Shown here: positions 14,527 to 20,999 of the stretch, one piece after another | How positions within the stretch are numbered: the stretch's first letter is position 1 | How the letters are laid out: the number at the start of each line of letters is the position of its first letter | Notes under the pieces: model-generated | What the model saw: the letters and a program-made list of their open reading frames with translations, nothing else | The model's database searches: none | What the model was told of the DNA's origin: nothing | Position numbers and translations under genes: made by a program | Origin: JAYELX01 sp964544065 | GTDB taxonomy: Bacteria > Chloroflexota > Anaerolineae > Anaerolineales > UBA11858 | Direction of reading: 5' to 3' | Length of the DNA: 27,802 nucleotides | Assembly: GCA_964544065.1 (NCBI GenBank) | Contig: CAZJBA010000016.1 | Coordinates: 1 to 27,802, forward strand

Positions 14527-17500
14527 TCAATGCGATAGACGACATACCTTGATGACGCTGTACCATTCTCCACTTTCATCGGCACCGCTAAAATATGTGC
14601 CATTCCTTATATATCCTTGATGACCGGGTTCGGCTTCACAAAGCGGATAGGTCGGGTCCGGATAAGCTCTTTCTTCGGGGTTGCGGAATTCCCATTCAAA
14701 GTCGCCTATGTTCCATTCACCAGCACCGGCTTCCAGGCGCGCCCAGGCATGGAAAACGAGATGCTCATCGCCAGCGAGGGTAAATTGTTCTGTATGAAAT
14801 TCCGCAGGCCAGCCTCCATGATAGCTACTTCCCCAACATCCTGAATGAGATTCCTGGTACCCGCCGCTGGGAATGCGCATCTCAATCTCTGGGGCAGTCC
14901 AATCGGCCACCCGCCGTGAGCCGCCAGCAGAAACGATGTCGGCGGTGAGGTACATATAAACGTGGTTGATGCGCCAGCGCTCGAAGTAGTCCGAGCAGCC
15001 ATTCTGCCAACTGATCCAGTAACGTTGGCTGCCTTCGACATGGTATTGGTTGTTGTCTTCATCTTCTTCGGCCAGAAGGTCGTCCGGATCGATGGTGATG
15101 GTGTAGCCATCTCCACGGGTCAAAGACATGCGAGTTTCCGGATCAATGCCCGGGAACCCCAGCACTGTCGTGTCACGGGGCGCAAGGGTGACGTTGTCCA
15201 ACTCTTGTGTCAATTCACCAGCGTGGAAGGGGATGCTGGCTTCCAGCGTGCGGTTTTCCAGGGTTCCTTCGCCGCTGTTTCTTATCGTTACCTGTAGCTG
15301 CTCACTTTCCTCCTCGAAGGCTACATCGGTGATTTCTAGATCGGGCAAATTGGGGCAATAGGGGCGACGAGCATCCATGGCGCCGGAGATTTCCGCGCTT
15401 TCTTGAATGTTGTTTCGGGAGTCAAGCACCACGCACACATCCATGGGTCGCCTGTAAGCACGGCCGGTGTCCAGCACCCGGGTATCTCCCGGCTCGAGCC
15501 TGAAATTCTGCGCGAGTATCCATTGATTGACTTCTTCCCCTCTGATCAGGTCAACCCATAAATCATGGTTGGCCCAGGTGGCCGTGCCCTGATTCCGGAC
15601 CTCGACAAGCAGGTTGCCGCTAGCCTCATCCACAGACAAGTTTTCGACCCACAAGAAGGGTGCGGGTGTGTAGCCATCCGGCACGCCGATGGGGGTGTCC
15701 CCGGTCGGCTCAACGCGATAAGTCACCTCACAGCGGCGGTTGTCGGACATCATCCGGCTTTCGTGCACGCTGTAAAGATCGCCAATATTGCTGTGCTGGT
15801 AAAAATTTTCAACTTCACAGACGAGGTCATCACAGTCCGGGTCGCCGCTCCAATTGCAACGGCCGCTGTCTTCATCCATCATGTGGAAACCAAGCACGAG
15901 AGTCTCGTTCATGGGGACTTCGGTGATGAAGGTTGGATAGCTGATCCAACTGCGGGATTCCCTGGCAGCAAATTCAAAGAGATCATAGGTGGTGTTGTGC
16001 GTTATACCCACAGCCTGGTCAAGCCCACGCCCTAAGCTGCCGGTATCGAAGGTCTCTTGCTGGTCATTCACGAAGAAGTGGCCGTGCACCGGGCCAAGGT
16101 CACCGGTACGATCATCGGCATCGCCATCGCCGCCCAATTCGTGGGTGATCAGATCGTAGAACGTGACCATTACTTCCACTTCGCACTCATCTTCGGGGGT
16201 ATCGATGATGACGGGTGGAGCAGCCGGGCGTGATTCCGGCCCGTCGGGGAAACCAGGCCCAAAGGCGGTCACGGTGAAAATGTATTGCTCGCCACAGGGC
16301 GGGCGGAGCCACTCGGGGGGAAGATCGCTGACAAAGCGAAACTGATCCCGATAACGCTCTGTCCATTGCAGGTTGCCATTGAGATAAACAGCGAAGCCGT
16401 TGATTGGGTCCTCGTCGGGCTCAGGGTAGTATTCCCAACTCAACCCATGGCGGCGTTCATCCAGAAACAGGTTGGTAGGCGGGGTCATCTCTTCGTCCAG
16501 CCAGCGGGGTTCCAGTCCAAAATCGTCCGAATTAGAGACGCGGTATTCGACCCTGAAATCACCGCTGATGCTGGCCGCCGAACGGGTGACACCATCCCAA
16601 TGTTCGCTGGGAATGCGCATGGCAAGACGGCCCAGGTCGACAGAGTCCGTCCCGCCCATGGTGATGCCCGCGCATTCGATGTCCAGGGATAGGGGTTGGT
16701 CATCGGGCCAGGCAAAATATTCAGAAGCGCCCTCCAACTCGGAGATGTCCCACGGCCCTCCGGCCAGCGAGACATAGCAATTTGTGTCCTCGTAGCGTCT
16801 GCCGGTTTCAAACGCCAGGATTTCCATGTAGAGCATCTGGGGCAGCCTGGAACCGGTATCAAAGAGATCACTCCAATCGAGCCCTTGAAAGAATTCAAAT
16901 AGATCCAGGGAGGCGCCCGGCGGAGAGAAATCCAGGTCAGGAGCGCCATCAGGTGAGGCGGGTTCATCGCCGGGTGGTTCTTCCGCCCCGGCATCGTCCG
17001 GTTCAGTCGCTTCTTCTGATTCGGCGTCTTCTCCGGACGCGCTTGCTTCACCGGAACCACCTGCTTCTCCCGTTCCCCCTCCGGCGGGTACATCGAGCGT
17101 GTCGCCGGGGGCCGGTTCCGCAGAGGCCATGTCAGGGTTGAGCTCGGATAGCTCTTCCGGGCTGATACCGTGTTCATCGGCGATGGTTTCCAGGGTATCG
17201 CCTTCTTCCACCGTGTAATCTTCCATGATAGGTTCGGCTTCCACTGCTTCGATCTCGATGGTGGCTTGCCCGTACACATCATCCGGGGAGAGGGCCCGCA
17301 CCAGCAGAATGTGTTTCCCCGTGGTGGTGGGCTGCCAATTGGCGTTCAAGATCAAGGGGTTGGCTGGCTCGCTTCCCGGAGCTTCTCGCTCGTCGACAAG
17401 CTCGCCATCGACCCATAACTCCATCCGGGTGACGCCTTTCTGGTTGCGGGCTGTGGCGTGAATGATGGCGCTTTGCTCCACGTCGATCTGGTCATGCTGA

Positions 17501-17652
17501 GCTGGGCTATGGATCAACACCAGCGGTCGGGAAAACACGGCCCTGGCCCGCTGGGGAAAGATGAATACGATCGCTGCGGCGATGAACATGCCGATCAGGA
17601 TCAATGCGATCAATAAGCCAATGCCAAGTTTGCGGCCTGTTTTTTTCTTCAT
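14527..17652 (-). CDS. Large membrane-anchored Ig / LysM / CARDB-like surface protein
   Basis: The protein has 1041 residues. A basic start and transmembrane segment (about 10-33) are followed by an Ig-like domain (41-136, with MELWVDGELVDE). A LysM domain comes next (about 145-189, YTVEEGDTLETIADEHGISPEELSELNPD), a peptidoglycan or chitin-binding module. Then come a Gly/Ser/Glu linker (190-245), a long beta-rich region with an FN3-like part (GFAVYLNGNL), and two CARDB-like adhesion domains, each beginning with a strand like LVEVRNQGTATWANHDLWVDL or LQVTIRNSGEGTLENRTLEAS. The C-terminal domain is unassigned. CAGGAG precedes the ATG. It is homologous over the anchor, Ig and central regions to the TSP3 protein at 10537-12975. 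The next lipoprotein starts 29 bp downstream. Wall contact through LysM is inferred. Confidence 0.87.
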   Translation of the reverse strand: MKKKTGRKLGIGLLIALILIGMFIAAAIVFIFPQRARAVFSRPLVLIHSPAQHDQIDVEQSAIIHATARNQKGVTRMELWVDGELVDEREAPGSEPANPLILNANWQPTTTGKHILLVRALSPDDVYGQATIEIEAVEAEPIMEDYTVEEGDTLETIADEHGISPEELSELNPDMASAEPAPGDTLDVPAGGGTGEAGGSGEASASGEDAESEEATEPDDAGAEEPPGDEPASPDGAPDLDFSPPGASLDLFEFFQGLDWSDLFDTGSRLPQMLYMEILAFETGRRYEDTNCYVSLAGGPWDISELEGASEYFAWPDDQPLSLDIECAGITMGGTDSVDLGRLAMRIPSEHWDGVTRSAASISGDFRVEYRVSNSDDFGLEPRWLDEEMTPPTNLFLDERRHGLSWEYYPEPDEDPINGFAVYLNGNLQWTERYRDQFRFVSDLPPEWLRPPCGEQYIFTVTAFGPGFPDGPESRPAAPPVIIDTPEDECEVEVMVTFYDLITHELGGDGDADDRTGDLGPVHGHFFVNDQQETFDTGSLGRGLDQAVGITHNTTYDLFEFAARESRSWISYPTFITEVPMNETLVLGFHMMDEDSGRCNWSGDPDCDDLVCEVENFYQHSNIGDLYSVHESRMMSDNRRCEVTYRVEPTGDTPIGVPDGYTPAPFLWVENLSVDEASGNLLVEVRNQGTATWANHDLWVDLIRGEEVNQWILAQNFRLEPGDTRVLDTGRAYRRPMDVCVVLDSRNNIQESAEISGAMDARRPYCPNLPDLEITDVAFEEESEQLQVTIRNSGEGTLENRTLEASIPFHAGELTQELDNVTLAPRDTTVLGFPGIDPETRMSLTRGDGYTITIDPDDLLAEEDEDNNQYHVEGSQRYWISWQNGCSDYFERWRINHVYMYLTADIVSAGGSRRVADWTAPEIEMRIPSGGYQESHSGCWGSSYHGGWPAEFHTEQFTLAGDEHLVFHAWARLEAGAGEWNIGDFEWEFRNPEERAYPDPTYPLCEAEPGHQGYIRNGTYFSGADESGEWYSVIKVCRLSH

Positions 17653-17698
17653 AGTTTCGCTCCTGTGTCTTTAACTGCTTGTTTCATGGTTTGGATAA

Positions 17699-17763
17699 GA
17701 AGTTGAACTTTTCCGCAACCCAGGTGAATTGCTCGAGGTGTGGTTGAAAAAGTTCAACTTCTC
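17699..17763. repeat. Intergenic inverted repeat, module copy 1
   Basis: The arms AGAAGTTGAACTTTTC (17699-17714) and GAAAAAGTTCAACTTCT (17747-17763) pair with one bulged base around a 32-nt loop. It sits between the lipoprotein stop and the large-protein start on the minus strand, exactly as in the second module copy at 12998-13058. A role in mRNA processing, attenuation or binding by a regulator is possible. No T tract follows on the minus strand. Confidence 0.7.
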
Positions 17764-17790
17764 AATATTGACCAGAATACATAATCTCAA

Positions 17791-18921
17791 TTACGTCAGG
17801 GGGACCGTAAACGTGAACCAGCCGGACCACTCCCCGACGTTGCCTTCGCCATCGACGGCGCGCACACGCCAGCGATAATAAAAAGCATCTAATGAGACTT
17901 CCAGATTGGTGTCATTCACCCCTGTGAAGGGGCTGCCCGAGACGTTCTCCCAACTGCTTTCGTCCTGGCTTTGTTGGAGTTCAACCTGATATTGTGCGAT
18001 GCCGCTTTCGTCAGAGACAGCTTCCCAGCGCAGCATGGCACTGCTTGCGCTGAATTCGCTGCCGTTGATGGGTTTTAGCTGCTTAGGTGCATTAGGGGCT
18101 TGGGTGTCTTCCGTCGTTTCGTCGCCTCCGTCATCTTCGCCAGGTTCCCCCTCTGTCTCGTCATCTGGCGCTTCGGGGGTGACACATGAGCCCGTTACCG
18201 CAACCGTGACCGGGTAGACTTGTTCACCACCCTGAAGATCGACCACGGTGAGGCGGTAAAGTTCATCGTCACAGTGGCAGGCTTCATACCTGCCCTCGAA
18301 ATCAACCTCGGAGCTGCCCAGCATGACAGCTTGGGCATTTTCGACCTTCCAATGCAGGTCGGCGCAGGCGCCTGCTTCGATTTCTTCGGGCTCGGCCCAG
18401 AAATTGACCGTCGGCTGGAGCGGCTCTTCAGGCGTCAAAGTGGGCGTGGGCGTCAGGGTAGGGGTCAGTGTAAGCGTGGGGGTGGAAGGTTGCTCGGGTT
18501 GTCCCTCTTCTTCGGCGGGCGCGGGTTCTTCCGCAATCTGTTCGCCCACCTGCACGCGGACGGAATCCGGCTCGCTGGCCGACCCATCCTCGGCGATGGA
18601 CAAGACCTGTATAGTGTATTCGCCTGCGTCGGGCGGCGTCCACGGCTGGGAGAAACGAGCCAATTTCCCCTCGCTGGGGAGATCAACCAGTTCGAAGGTC
18701 AAGTTGCCATTGATCCAAATTTCCACTTTTTCAACGCCTTCGCTGCCGGAGGCATGGCCTTCGATGTTGATGGACTCGCCTTTCGGGAGAGTCAAATCGT
18801 CCAGGGGCACATCGATCCAGGCACGAGCGCCAGCGGACGTCGTTGGGTGTTCACAGGCTGATATTCCCAACACCAGCAGCACGGACAAAACCGACCATAA
18901 AATCCATTTTCTCGTTTTCAT
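17791..18921 (-). CDS. Lipoprotein with Ig-like and FN3 domains
   Basis: The protein has 376 residues. The signal peptide ends in a good lipobox (LGISAC, Cys23). An Ig-like domain (about 33-125, RAWIDVPLDDLTLPKGESINIEGH) matches that of the lipoprotein at 13088-14497. A PTLTLTPTLTPTPTLT linker precedes a middle domain (about 168-245) with WAEPEEIEAGACADLHWKVENAQAVML and a CHCDDELY Cys pair. A Glu/Asp/Thr-rich linker leads to the C-terminal FN3 domain (final 99 residues). It lacks the SH3b module of its paralogue. The ATG overlaps the stop of the receiver-only response regulator by four bases (ATGA), with AAAGGAG upstream, so the two are translationally linked. It lies before the LysM protein gene. 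Confidence 0.9.
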   Translation of the reverse strand: MKTRKWILWSVLSVLLVLGISACEHPTTSAGARAWIDVPLDDLTLPKGESINIEGHASGSEGVEKVEIWINGNLTFELVDLPSEGKLARFSQPWTPPDAGEYTIQVLSIAEDGSASEPDSVRVQVGEQIAEEPAPAEEEGQPEQPSTPTLTLTPTLTPTPTLTPEEPLQPTVNFWAEPEEIEAGACADLHWKVENAQAVMLGSSEVDFEGRYEACHCDDELYRLTVVDLQGGEQVYPVTVAVTGSCVTPEAPDDETEGEPGEDDGGDETTEDTQAPNAPKQLKPINGSEFSASSAMLRWEAVSDESGIAQYQVELQQSQDESSWENVSGSPFTGVNDTNLEVSLDAFYYRWRVRAVDGEGNVGEWSGWFTFTVPLT

Positions 18922-19328
18922 TTTCTAACTCCTTTTTCCTCTTGGGAATCGCCTGAAATCTTAGCATTGTTGATTTGCAGCCATGATTGGACGAGTTCTA
19001 AATCGAGACTATCTTTGGGGATGAAAGCTTCCGCTCCTACTTCCTGCGCCGAGGTATGAAAAACTTTGGCGCTGTCATGGTAGGCGCTGACGAGGATGAC
19101 ACGAAGGTTCTCAGCCAGCGCTTTGAGGCGAGGAGTGCCTTCCATCCCGCTCACGTCGGGCAGCATCACGTCGACAACGGCGATATCGGGCTGCAACCTG
19201 GGCACCATCTGTTCGGCGGCGGGGATGTCGCCTGCTTCTCCCACGACGATCATGCCTGCATGGGTCAACAATTGGCGCAGTTGGCGGCGGAAGGAGGGTT
19301 GATCGTCTACGATCAGGACGCGAGTCAT
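18918..19328 (-). CDS. Receiver-only response regulator
   Basis: This stand-alone CheY-like receiver of 136 residues has the acidic pair Asp9 and Asp10, the phosphoacceptor Asp53 in VVDVMLPDVSG, Ser81 in the switch position (VILVSAYHDS) and Lys105 in FIPKDS. There is no DNA-binding or enzymatic output domain; only about 20 charged residues follow the receiver, so it must act by protein contact or as a phosphate sink. The Shine-Dalgarno is weak. The stop overlaps the ATG of the next lipoprotein by four bases. The nearest kinase is the HisKA_3 protein about 1.6 kb upstream on the same strand, a plausible but unproven partner. The receiver call is secure; its partner and output are not. Confidence 0.93.
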   Translation of the reverse strand: MTRVLIVDDQPSFRRQLRQLLTHAGMIVVGEAGDIPAAEQMVPRLQPDIAVVDVMLPDVSGMEGTPRLKALAENLRVILVSAYHDSAKVFHTSAQEVGAEAFIPKDSLDLELVQSWLQINNAKISGDSQEEKGVRK

Positions 19329-19399
19329 GAGGTTTTTCTATTTCCGAGGGATTCCATCAGGCTTTGGGTGGTGGTGAAAATTGGCTGATGATTGATCCG

Positions 19400-19438
19400 C
19401 CAAGTGACATTCACTTTGTTGAAGTGAGTGTCACTTGG
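19400..19438 (-). terminator. Hairpin after the Cys-rich lipoprotein gene
   Basis: A 17-bp stem with one mismatch (19400-19416 with 19422-19438) and a 5-nt loop lies 13 bp downstream of the lipoprotein stop on the minus strand and ahead of the receiver gene. There is no clear T tract, so partial termination or mRNA stabilisation is possible. Confidence 0.6.
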
Positions 19439-19451
19439 CCTTCGATGGGGC

Positions 19452-20690
19452 TCAGCGCGGCGCACAGTAACAGTCCGGATATGGAACCCATTCAGAATTT
19501 TCGCCACAGCCGCCTTCCGGGGGCTGGCAGCCGGTCTCATCTTCACACTCACAGGTTTCATAATTCCAGTTTTCACAATGGTACGATGCCGGTGGTGGGC
19601 AGATATCCGGTTCGTCTGTAGGCTCCGGGGTGTCTGTAGGTTCCGGGGTGTCTTCTTGGGGTTGTGGCGTTTGTGTCGGTCGCGGCGTTGGCGTTGGCAG
19701 CGGGCACAAGCCCGGATAAGAAGTATCCGGCTCGAAGCCATAGCTCCAGCGACAGGTGTTATCTACAGAGAATAGAGAGGCCAAGGGATAATGATCATTG
19801 TTGATCACCGGTGAACCAGCCTCCGCCAGGGTAAAGTGATCGTTATAATCAAACCAACCTGGTTCTCTAACGCCTTCGTCGCTCCAGCCGCCCCACAAGA
19901 AGGTGTCGGCTGAATCAATCAGACTATGTTTGAAAGCCAACTGCACGCGTTTTGAAGAAGCTGGATCACGGCGTCCCCAGGCTGCATCGGGGTCATCGCC
20001 GTGGCCGGCATCGAATATCAGTTGGTCGTATCCATCTACCCCGCCGAGCGGTGCTTCGGCAACGATGGGGGTCAAGCCTCCGACATCATTGTTGGTATCG
20101 CGCCAAACTTCGACGCCATCGGTCGTCCATTCAGTAGAAGGAGGCGCCAGGGCGCCAATCAACCAATCTCCGCGCCCATCTCTGTCCAGGTCAATTTCTA
20201 CGGCGTAGAAAGCTTCTGAATCCGGAGGAAGCTCTCCCTCCAGGCTTAGAACAATGTAAATCCATTCACCACCTTCACCTACCTCTATCTTGATAAGATC
20301 GAGATAGGGCTGATACGCCATCTCATTGGCGGTGAAGGGACGCTCCAGGAGATTGACGTTCAAGTTGTCGCCAATTGCGCGGTGTTCGGGGGCATAAGCC
20401 GCCGAGGACAAATCGGAGATCCAGGTGCGGATGTGGGCAGGTTCGCCCGGTTGGGTCAGGTGCTCCACCGTTGGTTCAGGGGTATTCGTGGGTGAAACGG
20501 TGTCTATGATCTGGGGGGTTGCTGTCGGTGCAGGCAATTCTTCATCTAGCTCCTGGCTGTCCGCCGGTTCGCCTCCACCAGGCGGGAGAGGGCTTACACT
20601 TTCTCTAGTGGGCATATTGCAGGCAGAAAGAGCCAATGCTGTCATGGAAACAACGAAAAAAACTTGCAGGAATTTGTATTTCTTGTACAT
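19452..20690 (-). CDS. Lipoprotein with Cys-rich C-terminal tail
   Basis: The protein has 412 residues. The signal peptide and lipobox (LALSAC) put the lipidated Cys at 24. An acidic Pro/Thr linker extends to about residue 80. The central beta-rich domain (about 85-325) has WIYIVLSLEGELPPDSEAFYAVEIDLDRDGRGDWLIG and FDYNDHFTLAEAGSP. The DLDRDGRGD loop resembles a calcium-binding or dockerin-like Asp loop. A PTPTPRPTQTPQPQ linker precedes a tail of about 55 residues with eight cysteines in the spacing C-x6-C-x7-C-x-C-x5-C-x6-C-x10-C-x-C, likely disulfide bonded. AAAGGAGAG precedes the ATG. It lies between the kinase and the receiver gene, so it could be a surface partner of that system. No named family was recognised. 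Confidence 0.85.
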   Translation of the reverse strand: MYKKYKFLQVFFVVSMTALALSACNMPTRESVSPLPPGGGEPADSQELDEELPAPTATPQIIDTVSPTNTPEPTVEHLTQPGEPAHIRTWISDLSSAAYAPEHRAIGDNLNVNLLERPFTANEMAYQPYLDLIKIEVGEGGEWIYIVLSLEGELPPDSEAFYAVEIDLDRDGRGDWLIGALAPPSTEWTTDGVEVWRDTNNDVGGLTPIVAEAPLGGVDGYDQLIFDAGHGDDPDAAWGRRDPASSKRVQLAFKHSLIDSADTFLWGGWSDEGVREPGWFDYNDHFTLAEAGSPVINNDHYPLASLFSVDNTCRWSYGFEPDTSYPGLCPLPTPTPRPTQTPQPQEDTPEPTDTPEPTDEPDICPPPASYHCENWNYETCECEDETGCQPPEGGCGENSEWVPYPDCYCAPR

Positions 20691-20860
20691 CAGACTCTCC
20701 TTTGGACACGTTGAAGGATCGAGATGGTGGTTCTCCTAACCATATTCGTCCAACATCACCCTAAGAATAACAAGAAAAAAGCCCGGCGTCATCGAGGCGA
20801 AGTACTGATTTGGTACTATTTTTTTGAAGGAAAACTCGGTACAAGGGTACTGGGGATGTC

Positions 20861-20999
20861 GGTATCAGTGAGTCAGTGAGTCAGGAATCAGTGGATCAGG
20901 GATCAGTGAATCGGTGAATCAGTGGATCAGGGAATCGGTGAATCAGAGGTCAGGGGGCTTTTTTACTGATACCTAATCTACTGATCCCTGATACCTGAC
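20861..20999. repeat. ATCAGTG/ATCAGGG repeat with inverted arms
   Basis: Many imperfect 7-9 bp units (TCAGTGAG, ATCAGTGG, ATCAGGG) run on the plus strand. A partly complementary arm follows at about 20967-20999, and a CTTTTTT stretch lies in the loop. It belongs to the same word family as 2148-2217. Its right end encodes the last residues of the histidine kinase. The rest of the upstream stretch (20740-20860) holds no recognised gene or clear promoter. Confidence 0.75.

Noticed and set aside
14498..14566. N-terminal extension of the Ig/SH3b/FN3 lipoprotein
   Set aside because: It overlaps the upstream large gene; the signal peptide and Shine-Dalgarno support 14497.
20770..20830. Terminator of the kinase gene near the CGGGCTTTTTT run
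   Set aside because: Only about four base pairs of stem can form before the T run, so the structure is too weak to call.
20861..20999. Possible CRISPR array from short repeated units
   Set aside because: Units are 7-9 bp, irregular and contiguous, with no spacers of uniform length and no cas genes.
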